A DNA stretch of 64,000 nt, from assembly GCA_029557895.1 (NCBI GenBank), contig JAKQHT010000023.1, positions 124,001 to 188,000 of the forward strand. The letters run 5' to 3'. A program made the translations under genes and the position numbers. Under the pieces are notes generated by a model, which searched no databases, was not told where the DNA came from, and saw only the letters and a program-made list of their open reading frames with translations. Source of the stretch: Bacteroidota bacterium (GTDB lineage: Bacteria > Bacteroidota > Bacteroidia > Flavobacteriales > Flavobacteriaceae). Below are positions 9,449-18,885 of this stretch, in pieces; positions within the stretch are counted from its first letter, which is position 1; each line of letters opens with the position of its first letter.

Positions 9449-10567
9449 ATGCAAAAAAAAGTAGCACTAATAACCGGGGTAACCGGACAGGACGGCGCCT
9501 ATTTAAGCGAGTTTTTATTGAAAAAGGGCTATGAGGTACACGGTATCAAAAGAAGGTCATCACTCTTTAACACGGATAGGATCGACCATTTGTACCAAGA
9601 CCCACACGAAGAAAACCGCAACTTTGTGCTCCACTATGGTGATTTGACCGATAGTACCAACCTAACCAGAATAATACAAGAAGTAAGGCCAGACGAGATA
9701 TACAACCTGGCCGCCATGAGTCATGTACATGTTTCTTTTGAGATTCCCGAATATACCGCCAATGTCGACGCCCTGGGAACGTTGAGGTTGCTTGAGGCCG
9801 TCAGAATGCTTGGACTCGAAAACAAAACAAAGATCTATCAGGCATCAACATCGGAACTGTACGGAAAAGTGCAAGAGGTTCCGCAAACCGAAAAAACACC
9901 TTTTTATCCGCGAAGTCCTTATGCTGTCGCCAAAATGTATGCCTATTGGATTACGGTAAACTATCGCGAAGCATATAATATCTATGCATGCAACGGCATT
10001 TTGTTCAACCACGAATCGCCCATTAGGGGCGAAACCTTTGTGACACGTAAGATTACAAGGGCCACGTCCAGGATTGCTTTGGGTCTTCAGGACAAAGTGT
10101 ATTTGGGCAATCTGGATGCACAGCGCGATTGGGGCCATGCAAAAGATTATGTCCGTATGATGTGGATGATTCTTCAGGCAGAAGAAGCTGAAGACTGGGT
10201 CATTGCCACAGGAAAGACCACAAGGGTAAGAGATTTTGTAAAAATGTGCTTTGCCCATATTGGTATTGAAATCGACTTTAAAGGGAATGGGGCAGACGAA
10301 AAAGGATACGTTATAAGTTGCAAAAACCCACAATACCAATTGCCCACCGGGAAAGAGGTTGTGGCTGTCGACAAAACCTATTACCGCCCAACAGAAGTAG
10401 ATTTGCTGATTGGAGATGCAACAAAGGCAAAGGAAAAACTGGGATGGATTCCCGAATACAGCCTGGATGCGCTGGTAAAGGATATGATGGACAGCGACCT
10501 AAAACTCATGAAAAAACAACAGTTCCTGAAGGATAATGGCTACACCATCAAAAACTATTTTGAATAG
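9449..10567 (+). CDS. gmd: GDP-mannose 4,6-dehydratase
   Basis: A 372-residue enzyme turning GDP-mannose into GDP-4-dehydro-6-deoxymannose, the precursor of GDP-L-fucose. [13 protein letters not shown] (about 9-21) is the NADP-binding signature of GMD, and [15 protein letters not shown] with [15 protein letters not shown] holds the catalytic Thr/Ser, Tyr and Lys. [20 protein letters not shown] is the typical GMD block. The length is normal. The gene is followed 2 bases later by fcl, so both steps are made together. Confidence 0.97.
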   Translation: MQKKVALITGVTGQDGAYLSEFLLKKGYEVHGIKRRSSLFNTDRIDHLYQDPHEENRNFVLHYGDLTDSTNLTRIIQEVRPDEIYNLAAMSHVHVSFEIPEYTANVDALGTLRLLEAVRMLGLENKTKIYQASTSELYGKVQEVPQTEKTPFYPRSPYAVAKMYAYWITVNYREAYNIYACNGILFNHESPIRGETFVTRKITRATSRIALGLQDKVYLGNLDAQRDWGHAKDYVRMMWMILQAEEAEDWVIATGKTTRVRDFVKMCFAHIGIEIDFKGNGADEKGYVISCKNPQYQLPTGKEVVAVDKTYYRPTEVDLLIGDATKAKEKLGWIPEYSLDALVKDMMDSDLKLMKKQQFLKDNGYTIKNYFE

Positions 10568-10569
10568 AA

Positions 10570-11619
10570 ATGGACAAAAACGCCAAGATTTATGTTGCCG
10601 GCCACAGAGGCCTTGTTGGGAGCGCCATATTGGAAAACCTGATAAGCAAGGGCTACACTAACATAGTATTCAAAACACATAAAGAGCTGGACCTTTTGGA
10701 TCCACGGCAAGTTGCCCGCTTTTTTGAGGCTCAAAAACCCGAATACGTATTTCTTGCTGCCGCTAAAGTGGGCGGCATTGTCGCAAACAATCTTTACAGG
10801 GCCGATTTCATTTATGAAAACCTAATGATACAGAACAATGTCATACACCACAGCTATCTCTACGGGGTCAAAAAACTCCTGTTCCTTGGAAGCACTTGCA
10901 TCTATCCCAAGAACGCACCCCAGCCGATAAAAGAAGACTATTTGCTGACAGACACGCTCGAATACACCAATGAACCTTATGCCATCGCAAAGATAGCCGG
11001 CATCAAGACCTGCGAAAGCTACAATCTGCAATATGGCACAAATTTCATTTCCGTGATGCCCACCAACCTTTATGGACCCAATGACAATTTTGATCTTCAA
11101 AAATCGCACGTACTTCCGGCCCTGATACGGAAAATACATTTAGCAAAACTTTTGGATGAATCGAAGTATGATGAAGTTTTGAAAGATACCGGTTTTGCAA
11201 CGCTCGAAGACGCAAAAATCTATCTCAAAAAATTTGGTGTTGACCAAAACACCGTTGAAATCTGGGGAACCGGAAACCCCAAAAGAGAATTTCTCTGGTC
11301 AAAAGACATGGCAGATGCCTGCGTTTTCATAATGGAAAACAAGGATTTCAAAGACACCTACCCAAAAGAGGAAACACAAATAAGGAATACACACATCAAC
11401 ATTGGTACCGGTGAGGAAATATCCATCAAGGATCTGGCGTTTAAAATCAAGGAATTGATCGGTTTTCGGGGAGATCTCGTGTTTAATACCGACAAACCCG
11501 ACGGCACCATGCAAAAACTTACAGACGTATCAAAGCTTCACGCCTTGGGATGGAAACACTCGGTGAACCTTGACAAAGGACTAAATATTATTTACAACTG
11601 GTACTTAAATGGAAAATGA
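10570..11619 (+). CDS. fcl: GDP-L-fucose synthase
   Basis: A 349-residue epimerase/reductase making GDP-L-fucose from the gmd product. GHRGLVGSAI (about 11-20) binds NADP, and GSTCIYPKNAPQPIKE and PYAIAKIAG hold the active-site Ser, Tyr and Lys. It is about 30 residues longer than the E. coli enzyme, mostly through a Lys/Asp-rich insertion at about 196-225 before the WGTGNPKREFLW block. From memory, such an insertion occurs in other Bacteroidota fcl proteins. Its 3' end overlaps cysQ by 11 bases, linking fucose supply to the sulfate-activation genes. Confidence 0.95.
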   Translation: MDKNAKIYVAGHRGLVGSAILENLISKGYTNIVFKTHKELDLLDPRQVARFFEAQKPEYVFLAAAKVGGIVANNLYRADFIYENLMIQNNVIHHSYLYGVKKLLFLGSTCIYPKNAPQPIKEDYLLTDTLEYTNEPYAIAKIAGIKTCESYNLQYGTNFISVMPTNLYGPNDNFDLQKSHVLPALIRKIHLAKLLDESKYDEVLKDTGFATLEDAKIYLKKFGVDQNTVEIWGTGNPKREFLWSKDMADACVFIMENKDFKDTYPKEETQIRNTHINIGTGEEISIKDLAFKIKELIGFRGDLVFNTDKPDGTMQKLTDVSKLHALGWKHSVNLDKGLNIIYNWYLNGK

Positions 11620-12406
11620 ACTTATCAATATTGCAATAAGAGCCTCATTGGAAGCCGGGGCGGCTATCATGGAGATTTATCAAAAACCTTTTGATGTCGA
11701 ACTAAAGGAAGACCGCTCTCCACTGACCCAGGCTGACAAGGCATCAAATAGTAACATCCTATCACATTTGGAATATACCAACATCCCGATCATCAGTGAA
11801 GAAAGCAGGCAAACGGATTATGCCATCAGGAGCAAATGGAGCAGGTGCTGGATCGTGGATCCGCTGGACGGTACCAAGGAGTTTGTAAAGCGCAATGGCG
11901 AGTTTACTGTAAATATTGCACTCGTTGAGGATCAAGTGCCGATTTTGGGCGTCATTTACGTTCCAGTAACAAAAGAACTCTACTTTGCGAACGTAAGAGA
12001 GGGAAAATCCTATAAAGCCCAATTAACCGCGCACAACGACACATTAGAGCAGATTCTTGAATCGGCCAAGACATTGAATCCAAACACGGCAGTTGACACA
12101 ATTAGGGTCGTGGGAAGCCGTTCCCACATGAGCCAAGAGACGCTGGATTATATGGAACAACTCAAAACTAACGGAAAAACCATAGAAGTAGTTTCAAAAG
12201 GGAGTTCCTTAAAATTTTGTCTGTTGGCAGAAGGATTGGCAGATGCTTATCCACGTTTTGCCCCTACCATGGAGTGGGATACAGCTGCCGGCCACGCCAT
12301 TTGCAACGCTGTTGGCATAGAGGTCATTTCAAAAGAAACAGACCTGCCATTGCTTTATAATAAAGAAAACTTACTCAATCCTTGGTTTTTGGCGTCAAAA
12401 CGATGA
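11609..12406 (+). CDS. cysQ: 3'(2'),5'-bisphosphate nucleotidase CysQ
   Basis: A 265-residue lithium-sensitive phosphatase family member that removes the 3'-phosphate from PAP, the by-product of PAPS-using sulfotransferases. Metal-binding motifs are visible: EES (about 63-65) and DPLDGTKEFVKRNGEFTVNI (about 86-105), followed by the EWDTAAGHAI block near residue 215. The length is normal. It starts inside the end of fcl and shares ATGA with the DUF2061 gene, heading the PAPS module. Confidence 0.93.
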   Translation: MENELINIAIRASLEAGAAIMEIYQKPFDVELKEDRSPLTQADKASNSNILSHLEYTNIPIISEESRQTDYAIRSKWSRCWIVDPLDGTKEFVKRNGEFTVNIALVEDQVPILGVIYVPVTKELYFANVREGKSYKAQLTAHNDTLEQILESAKTLNPNTAVDTIRVVGSRSHMSQETLDYMEQLKTNGKTIEVVSKGSSLKFCLLAEGLADAYPRFAPTMEWDTAAGHAICNAVGIEVISKETDLPLLYNKENLLNPWFLASKR

Positions 12407-12837
12407 AAGACAATTCCAAAAAAAGACATATCGCAAAAACCATAACATGGCGACTGGTAGGAACCATCGACACCATCATCTTGTCATGGATTGTCTCCGG
12501 AAACCCTTTTACAGGGCTCAAGATCGGTTTTTCGGAAGTGGCCACCAAAATGATTTTGTATTACATCCACGAAAGGTTGTGGTTCAAGGTCCGGTTCAAG
12601 AATAGCAACAAAAGACATTTGTTAAAGAGCGTTACTTGGCGTATATTGGGCACTCTTGACACAATGCTACTGGCGTGGCTAATAACGGGCAACCCACTGA
12701 CAGGTCTTAAAATTGGGCTCTTGGAATTGGTCACAAAAATGGCATTGTATTTCTTGCATGAAAAAGTATGGCACAAAGTGCGTTATGGTCTCGAGAACAC
12801 CGATAATTTTTTAGAGAATGGAACCAAACATAGTTGA
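12403..12837 (+). CDS. Tandem DUF2061 membrane protein
   Basis: A 144-residue protein with two copies of the same unit of about 60 residues. Unit one has KRHIAKTITWRLVGTIDTI and unit two KRHLLKSVTWRILGTLDTM, each followed by W(I/L)(V/I)(S/T)GNP(F/L)TGLKIG and a helix ending in HE(R/K)(L/V)W. Each unit appears to hold two short hydrophobic helices. The start at ATG 12403 overlaps the cysQ stop (ATGA); the longer frame upstream lies in cysQ. DUF2061 has no established function. The position between cysQ and cysC, both with overlaps, points to a role linked to sulfate activation or its membrane use. Confidence 0.85.
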   Translation: MKDNSKKRHIAKTITWRLVGTIDTIILSWIVSGNPFTGLKIGFSEVATKMILYYIHERLWFKVRFKNSNKRHLLKSVTWRILGTLDTMLLAWLITGNPLTGLKIGLLELVTKMALYFLHEKVWHKVRYGLENTDNFLENGTKHS

Positions 12838-13420
12838 ACACACGTATCAAATTTCAGCAGCTGACAGGTGCAAAGCCAATGGCCACAATGCCTTTCTGCT
12901 ATGGTTTACAGGGCTGTCCGGATCCGGGAAATCGACTATTGCCAATAAAGTAGAGTTAGCTCTTTTTGAAAAAGGCATCAAAACCTACACGCTCGATGGC
13001 GATAATATCCGGAAAGGATTGAACCAGGACCTGACGTTTTCCCCAGATGACCGGACCGAGAACATTAGACGAATTGCAGAAGCCGCGAATTTGATGATCG
13101 ATGCCGGGCTAGTAGTTTTAGCGGCATTTGTTTCGCCATACAAAAAAGACCGCGAGAACATCAAAACTATCGTCAAAGAGGATAATTTTGTTGAAATTTA
13201 CATCAATACCAGTGTTGAGGAATGTGAACGCCGTGACGTAAAAGGTCTTTACAAAAAAGCCCGTGCAGGAGAAATCAAGGACATGACCGGCATATCATCT
13301 CCTTATGAGGCGCCCATTGACCCCGACATAGAGATACAGACCGAGAATGAAACAGTAGCACAGGCTGTAGAAAAAATACTAAAGCACATTGAACCAAAAC
13401 TAAATCTCAATCATGAGTAG
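12818..13420 (+). CDS. cysC: Adenylyl-sulfate kinase
   Basis: A 200-residue APS kinase that phosphorylates APS to PAPS, the universal sulfate donor. The Walker A motif GLSGSGKST starts at about residue 32; LDGDNIRKGLNQDL and FVSPYKKDRE follow, with the YKKARAGEIKDMTGI lid block at about 148-162. The length is normal. It overlaps the DUF2061 gene by 20 bases and cysD by 8. As no APS or PAPS reductase is nearby, PAPS is probably used for sulfation rather than for cysteine synthesis. Confidence 0.95.
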   Translation: MEPNIVEHTYQISAADRCKANGHNAFLLWFTGLSGSGKSTIANKVELALFEKGIKTYTLDGDNIRKGLNQDLTFSPDDRTENIRRIAEAANLMIDAGLVVLAAFVSPYKKDRENIKTIVKEDNFVEIYINTSVEECERRDVKGLYKKARAGEIKDMTGISSPYEAPIDPDIEIQTENETVAQAVEKILKHIEPKLNLNHE

Positions 13421-14318
13421 ATATTATCTGAATTATTTGGACGAACTGGAAAGTGAGGCCATTTTTGTATTGCGGGAGGTTTGGGCACAGTTCCAGCACC
13501 CGGTAATCTTGTTTTCCGGCGGAAAAGATTCCATCGTGGTCACACATTTGGCGAGAAAAGCGTTTTATCCATCAAAGATTCCTTTTGCGTTGATGCACGT
13601 CGATACCGGGCACAATTTTCCGGAAACCATCAAGTTTAGGGATGATTTGATAAAGGAACTCGGGCTCAACCTTATTGTGGGCTCTGTTCAGGAATCAATA
13701 GATGCCGGACGCGTAGCAGAAGAAAAAGGCAAGAGCGCCACAAGGAACGCACTCCAGACCACCACTCTTTTGGATGCAATAGAAAAACATAAAATAGATT
13801 GTGCCATTGGGGGCGGAAGACGTGACGAAGAAAAAGCACGGGCCAAAGAACGTTTCTTCTCGCACCGGGACGATTTTGGGCAGTGGGATCCCAAAAACCA
13901 ACGCCCCGAACTTTGGAACCTGTTCAATGGAAAATATTTTGAAGGCGAGCATTTTAGGGCGTTCCCAATCAGTAACTGGACAGAGATGGACGTTTGGAAC
14001 TATATCAAACGAGAAAACATTGCCATTCCATCGCTGTATTTTGCCCACGAAAGAGAAGTGGTATGGCGACAAGATTCGTGGATTCCCAATTCGGAATTTT
14101 TAAGATTGGAAGCCCATGAAGAAGTCATAGTAAAAAAAATCAGGTTCCGGACCCTTGGCGACATTACCATTACCGGAGGCATTGAATCTGATGCGGATAC
14201 GCTCGAAAAAATCGTGAACGAGGTTTCGGGGATGCGCCAGACAGAACGCGGCAACCGCAGCGACGACAAGCGCTCTGAATCCGCAATGGAAGACCGGAAA
14301 CGGCAAGGATATTTTTAG
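13413..14318 (+). CDS. cysD: Sulfate adenylyltransferase subunit 2
   Basis: A 301-residue PP-loop ATP pyrophosphatase, the catalytic subunit of ATP sulfurylase that makes APS from ATP and sulfate. The PP-loop FSGGKDSIVV is at about residues 33-42, followed by HVDTGHNFPE and the GGGRRDEEKARAKERFFSHRD block. The C-terminal RQGYF ending is typical. The start overlaps cysC by 8 bases. It works with the GTPase CysN encoded 105 bases downstream. Confidence 0.96.
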   Translation: MSRYYLNYLDELESEAIFVLREVWAQFQHPVILFSGGKDSIVVTHLARKAFYPSKIPFALMHVDTGHNFPETIKFRDDLIKELGLNLIVGSVQESIDAGRVAEEKGKSATRNALQTTTLLDAIEKHKIDCAIGGGRRDEEKARAKERFFSHRDDFGQWDPKNQRPELWNLFNGKYFEGEHFRAFPISNWTEMDVWNYIKRENIAIPSLYFAHEREVVWRQDSWIPNSEFLRLEAHEEVIVKKIRFRTLGDITITGGIESDADTLEKIVNEVSGMRQTERGNRSDDKRSESAMEDRKRQGYF

Positions 14319-14423
14319 AGAAAAAAAGGGTTTTCGGGTTGCGTGCAGAGTGCAGGACATTTTTTCTAAATAACCAGACAACTTTGAACCAAAAAACCCA
14401 GAACATAAAGCTTGAACAAAACC

Positions 14424-15677
14424 ATGATAGATAACAACCAATTATTACGATTTACAACGGCCGGAAGTGTCGATGACGGAAAAAGCACTTTGATAGGCCG
14501 TTTGTTGTACGACTCCAAGTCGATATTTGAAGATCAGTTGGCCGCGATTGAAAACACCAGCAAAAAAAGAGGTCACGAAGGCGTTGATTTAGCGCTGTTT
14601 ACTGACGGCTTGCGGGATGAGCGAGAACAAGGCATCACCATAGATGTAGCCTACAGATATTTTACGACTCCCAAGCGCAAGTTTATCATTGCAGACACGC
14701 CCGGACATATACAATATACCCGGAACATGGTTACCGGCGCATCCACTGCAAATGCCGCCATCATCCTTGTCGATGCGAGGCATGGAGTTATTGAGCAGAC
14801 CAAGCGCCATTCGTTTATTGCATCGTTATTGCAAATTCCCCATGTTATTGTATGTGTCAACAAAATGGATTTGGTAGATTATTCCGAGGAGGCTTTCAAC
14901 CGCGTCATTAATCAGTTTGAGGAATTTTCATCCAAATTATTGGTTCGAGACATCCGGTTTATTCCCATCAGTGCACTTGAAGGCGATAATGTCGTGAACC
15001 GTTCAGAACATATGAACTGGTACCAAGGAGCACCACTGCTGCACACGCTCGAAACCTTGCACATCAGCAGCGATATTAACAAGGTGGATGCCCGTTTTCC
15101 CGTACAGACAGTGTTGCGCCCACAAAACGACTCGCACAGAGATTATCGCGGCTATGCCGGTAGGTTAGAAAGTGGCGTGCTTCGGGTAGGGGACGAAATC
15201 ACTGTAATGCCTTCAGGGTTTACCTCAAAAATCAAATCGATAGACACCTTTGACGGGACACTTGAAGAAGCCTTTGCACCCATGTCGGTATCCATTACCC
15301 TTGAGGATGACATCGACATCAGCCGGGGCGACATGATCGTGCGAACCAAGAACAAGCCAGAAGTGGTACAAGATATAGAAGTGATGCTTTGCTGGTTGCA
15401 CAACAACAGCGCCAAGCCAAGGGCCAAATATACCATACGTCACACGTCCAACGAACAGAAGGCGATGATCAAAGACGTAGTCTATAAAATAGACATCAAC
15501 ACTTTAGAACGCAATACAAATGACACCGAACTTAACATGAACGACATTTGTAAGGTAACACTAAGAACCACAAAACCGCTGATGGTCGATTCCTATAGGG
15601 AAAACAGGACAACGGGCAGCATCATTTTGATAGATGACGCTACCAACGAGACCGTGGCAGCAGGAATGGTGGTATAA
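14424..15677 (+). CDS. cysN: Sulfate adenylyltransferase subunit 1 (GTPase)
   Basis: A 417-residue translation-factor-like GTPase that drives APS formation with CysD. G motifs are GSVDDGKSTLIG (about 14-25), DTPGH (about 92-96) and NKMD, followed by two beta-barrel domains. The ATG at 14424 is preferred over the TTG at 14412. It lacks a fused C-terminal CysC domain, consistent with the separate cysC gene. A lipoprotein gene follows 14 bases downstream and probably shares its transcript. Confidence 0.96.
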   Translation: MIDNNQLLRFTTAGSVDDGKSTLIGRLLYDSKSIFEDQLAAIENTSKKRGHEGVDLALFTDGLRDEREQGITIDVAYRYFTTPKRKFIIADTPGHIQYTRNMVTGASTANAAIILVDARHGVIEQTKRHSFIASLLQIPHVIVCVNKMDLVDYSEEAFNRVINQFEEFSSKLLVRDIRFIPISALEGDNVVNRSEHMNWYQGAPLLHTLETLHISSDINKVDARFPVQTVLRPQNDSHRDYRGYAGRLESGVLRVGDEITVMPSGFTSKIKSIDTFDGTLEEAFAPMSVSITLEDDIDISRGDMIVRTKNKPEVVQDIEVMLCWLHNNSAKPRAKYTIRHTSNEQKAMIKDVVYKIDINTLERNTNDTELNMNDICKVTLRTTKPLMVDSYRENRTTGSIILIDDATNETVAAGMVV

Positions 15678-15691
15678 AAAACATCACGACC

Positions 15692-16261
15692 ATGAATATT
15701 AGAATTGTTTTAGCATTTTTTATAGGTTTCACCATTTTGTTTTTTGGGTGTAAAGAGAGCGGTACAAAAAAAGAGGATTCATCAAAGGACATTGCTCCAC
15801 AACCCGAAATCAAAAGATTAAAGAACACATTTTCAGTGCTTTTGGAGGTTCAGTTGGATAAAAATGATGCCTTGGAGGTGTTTTATCTGAAAGATGAAAT
15901 GGATACTTATAAGGCCGAGCAAATGATCCAAAGAAAGACAAACGGGATGAACGATTTTCAAGAAGTGGTATTTGAGCTCCCGAAAGAAGTTTATCCCTAT
16001 AACATTCGACTCGACTTTGGTTCGAACAACCAGCAAGGGCAAATGAAAATCAAAAAATGTGTTCTGGCATATAACAAAGGTTCAATGGAAATAAAAGGAA
16101 GCGAATTAAAAAAGTTCTTTAATTTTAATGGCGGCATAGAAATGCAGAGCGATTCCTTGACAATTACATTTAAACCCTTTGACCTGAATGGCAAGGAAGT
16201 TTACGATCCTTATATGGTTGGGAACAAAAATCTTGAAATGGCTTTAACGACCAAAATCTGA
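15692..16261 (+). CDS. Predicted lipoprotein of unknown function
   Basis: A 189-residue protein with a lipoprotein signal peptide: a hydrophobic stretch at about 5-19 and a lipobox FFGC with Cys20, then a KESGTKKEDSSKD linker. The mature part looks beta-rich and ends in a segment alternating polar and hydrophobic residues (SLTITFKPFDLNGKEVYDPYMV). No family was recognised. It sits 14 bases after cysN and 4 bases before the pseB-like gene, so it is inside the polysaccharide operon. A role in handling or anchoring the glycan is possible, but this is context only. Confidence 0.75.
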   Translation: MNIRIVLAFFIGFTILFFGCKESGTKKEDSSKDIAPQPEIKRLKNTFSVLLEVQLDKNDALEVFYLKDEMDTYKAEQMIQRKTNGMNDFQEVVFELPKEVYPYNIRLDFGSNNQQGQMKIKKCVLAYNKGSMEIKGSELKKFFNFNGGIEMQSDSLTITFKPFDLNGKEVYDPYMVGNKNLEMALTTKI

Positions 16262-16265
16262 ATGC

Positions 16266-17285
16266 ATGTTCGAACTAAAAAACAAATCGATACTTATAAC
16301 GGGCGGTACGGGATCTCTCGGCAAAGCATTGACCCGGCATATTTTATATAAACACCCAGAAATCAAAAGGCTGGTCGTCTATTCAAGGGACGAGCAAAAG
16401 CAATTTCAGATGGAACAAGAGTTTCCAACGTCACAATTTCCACAGATCAGGTATTTTATTGGGGATGTCCGTGACAAGGACCGCTTGATAAGGGCATTCC
16501 AAGGGGTTGATTATGTCATTCATGCAGCAGCAATGAAACATGTGCATATTGCCGAATACAACCCAGATGAATGTATAAAAACCAATATCGGCGGCGCCGA
16601 AAATGTTGTTGACGCCTGCTTCAAGACAAAAGTGGAACGCGTGGTGGCGCTTTCAACCGATAAGGCATGCGCACCGATCAACCTTTACGGCGCAACAAAA
16701 TTGACATCGGACAAATTATTTATCGCTGCAAACAACATCAAAGGCGACAACCCCATAAGGTTATCCGTTGTGCGTTATGGCAATGTTATGGGCTCAAACG
16801 GTTCTGTAATACCTTTCTTTATCAATAAGAAGAAAGAAGAGGGTATTCTTCCGATTACCGATCCAAACATGACCCGTTTCAACATTTCATTGCAAGGAGG
16901 CGTTGATATGGTCATGCACGCACTGGAACACGCTTGGGGCGGCGAGCTTTTTGTTCCCAAGATACCGTCTTACAAAATCCTTGACGTGGCAGAGGCCATT
17001 GGTCCAGAATGTGAAAAGCCAGTAATCGGCATACGTCCAGGGGAAAAAATCCATGAGGAAATGATTACCGCTTCAGATTCCTTTTACACCTACGATATCG
17101 GAAAATATTATACCATTTTGCCCGCCAAGCACAAGTGGAACCTTGAAGACTTTATAAGCACATTCAAGGCCAAAAAAGTGCCCCAGGGATTTAGTTACAA
17201 CTCCGGGGACAATGACCAATGGGAAACCATTGAAAGCATGAGAGAGTTGATAAAGCAGCATGTGGACAGCAATTTTGAAGTTTGA
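16266..17285 (+). CDS. UDP-GlcNAc 4,6-dehydratase (PseB-like)
   Basis: A 339-residue SDR of the PseB/FlaA1 type. TGGTGSLGKALT (about 12-23) binds NADP, and AAAMKHVHIAEYNPDECIKTNIGGAENVV and LSTDKACAPINLYGATKLTSDKLF hold the active-site Asp/Lys and YxxxK in the arrangement special to inverting 4,6-dehydratases. The soluble length matches PseB, not the membrane-bound PglF type. The product would be a UDP-4-keto-6-deoxy-L-HexNAc. It overlaps the CMP-sugar synthetase gene or ends 2 bases before it, depending on that gene's start. Confidence 0.88.
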   Translation: MFELKNKSILITGGTGSLGKALTRHILYKHPEIKRLVVYSRDEQKQFQMEQEFPTSQFPQIRYFIGDVRDKDRLIRAFQGVDYVIHAAAMKHVHIAEYNPDECIKTNIGGAENVVDACFKTKVERVVALSTDKACAPINLYGATKLTSDKLFIAANNIKGDNPIRLSVVRYGNVMGSNGSVIPFFINKKKEEGILPITDPNMTRFNISLQGGVDMVMHALEHAWGGELFVPKIPSYKILDVAEAIGPECEKPVIGIRPGEKIHEEMITASDSFYTYDIGKYYTILPAKHKWNLEDFISTFKAKKVPQGFSYNSGDNDQWETIESMRELIKQHVDSNFEV

Positions 17286-17287
17286 AC

Positions 17288-17989
17288 ATGGAAAGGATTG
17301 CGATCATTCCCGCCAGAGGAGGCAGCAAAAGAATCCCCAGGAAAAACATAAAGGATTTTCTGGGTAAACCAATAATCTCATACACCATTGAAGCAGCCCT
17401 GCAAAGCAAAATGTTTAGCGAGATCATGGTATCTACGGACGACGAATCGATTGCGGACATAGCGAGAACTTTTGGTGCAAGTGTTCCTTTTTTGAGAAGT
17501 TCCAATAACGCCAATGACCACGCAACCACATTTGAAGTGATAGAAGAAGTACTATTGCGCTACAAAAGCAAAGGAATGGTTTTTGGCGAAGCTTGTTGCA
17601 TCTATCCAACGGCACCATTTACTACGCCACAACGATTAAAGCAATTTCACGAATTCTTGGACACATCAAATTTTGACTGTGTTTTTCCCGTGTTAAAGTA
17701 CGGTTATCCCATTCAAAGAGGGCTGCAATTGAGCGATCACAATCAAATGCGGATGATCTCCCCCGAGCATTTGGTTACACGCTCCCAGGACCTGACCCCA
17801 TCCTATCACGATGCGGGGCAATTTTATTGGTTTAGGGTCGATAGACTTTTACAATTTGGACAATTGTGGACCGACAACACGGGCGCTTTGGAAATCAACG
17901 AAATGGAAGCGCACGACATTGACAATCTTGACGATTGGGAAATAGCCGAATTTAAATACCAACTGTTTCAAAAAAAGAAAGTCAGGTGA
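17288..17989 (+). CDS. Acylneuraminate cytidylyltransferase (PseF-like)
   Basis: A 233-residue protein that couples CTP to a nonulosonic acid to give the CMP-activated sugar. The N-terminal signature IIPARGGSKRIPRKN is diagnostic, and CIYPTAPF, DAGQFYW and the EINEMEAHDIDNLDDW ending match the PseF/NeuA group. ATG 17288 gives this start; a TTG at 17282 would overlap the previous stop and is also possible. The stop shares GTGA with the next gene. Confidence 0.9.
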   Translation: MERIAIIPARGGSKRIPRKNIKDFLGKPIISYTIEAALQSKMFSEIMVSTDDESIADIARTFGASVPFLRSSNNANDHATTFEVIEEVLLRYKSKGMVFGEACCIYPTAPFTTPQRLKQFHEFLDTSNFDCVFPVLKYGYPIQRGLQLSDHNQMRMISPEHLVTRSQDLTPSYHDAGQFYWFRVDRLLQFGQLWTDNTGALEINEMEAHDIDNLDDWEIAEFKYQLFQKKKVR

Positions 17990-18885
17990 AAAAAAGAATA
18001 TTGATTACAGGCGCAACGGGAATGTTTGGCGCCACACTATCCAAATATTTTCAAGACAATTTTGAGGTTTTTGCCACCGGGACAAAAGATTTGAACTTCG
18101 ATGGAATCAAAAATTTCATGGCATTTGATTTGTCCAGTTCTGATTACTCAAAACTTATTGAGTGGTCAAAACCGGACACCATTATCCATGCTGCCGCATT
18201 GACCAATGGCAATTATTGTGAACAGAACCCTGAACAGGCATTTGCCATAAATGGCATTTCACTGCAAAAATTTTGCAAAGCAATCCCCGAACAGACCCAA
18301 CTGATCTATATATCGACAGATGCGGTTTTTTCAAACGACAAGCACCTTGCCAATGAGACCGATTGTGTACATCCAGAAAGCGTTTACGGTAAGGCAAAAG
18401 AGTTGGGCGAGTTTTTTTTGCGCCACTCCAATTGTGATTATACCATCGTAAGAACCACCATTGTCGGAAAAAACCTGAACAAAAACAAACAAGGTTTTGT
18501 AGAATGGATTGTCAATTCCTCAAGTGCGGGGAGTGAAATTTCCCTTTTTGATGATGTGCTGTTTACTCCAATATCCATATGGAACCTCGCCGAACATTTG
18601 GAATATATCATCAACAATCCCACTGCGTTTTCAAGAAAAACCTTTCATGTTGCAGGGCGTGAGATATGTACCAAATATCAATTTGGCATCACATTGCTAA
18701 AAAGCTTAAATTTACCCACAGGTTTGGTCAAAAGAGGAAAAATCACCGATTTTGAAGATAGGGCAAAACGCAGTACGGACCAAACCTTGGACTGCAAGCG
18801 GTTTGAGGAGGTGAGCCAAAGGCAGTTGCCAACTTTAAAACAAACCATTCAGGAACTAAAAGACCATTATGATGAGGCAAATTAA
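17986..18885 (+). CDS. RmlD-like NAD(P)-dependent sugar reductase
   Basis: A 299-residue SDR starting with GTG in a GTGA overlap. ILITGATGMFGATL (about 4-17) binds the cofactor, and YISTDAVFSND and VYGKAKELGEF give the STD and YxxxK catalytic elements. Overall it resembles dTDP-4-dehydrorhamnose reductases, but rfbD is already present at 8489. Lying between a CMP-sugar synthetase gene and a NeuB-type synthase gene, it probably reduces a 4-keto nucleotide sugar, perhaps the PseB-like product, for the nonulosonate branch. The exact substrate is unknown. Confidence 0.82.
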   Translation: MKKRILITGATGMFGATLSKYFQDNFEVFATGTKDLNFDGIKNFMAFDLSSSDYSKLIEWSKPDTIIHAAALTNGNYCEQNPEQAFAINGISLQKFCKAIPEQTQLIYISTDAVFSNDKHLANETDCVHPESVYGKAKELGEFFLRHSNCDYTIVRTTIVGKNLNKNKQGFVEWIVNSSSAGSEISLFDDVLFTPISIWNLAEHLEYIINNPTAFSRKTFHVAGREICTKYQFGITLLKSLNLPTGLVKRGKITDFEDRAKRSTDQTLDCKRFEEVSQRQLPTLKQTIQELKDHYDEAN

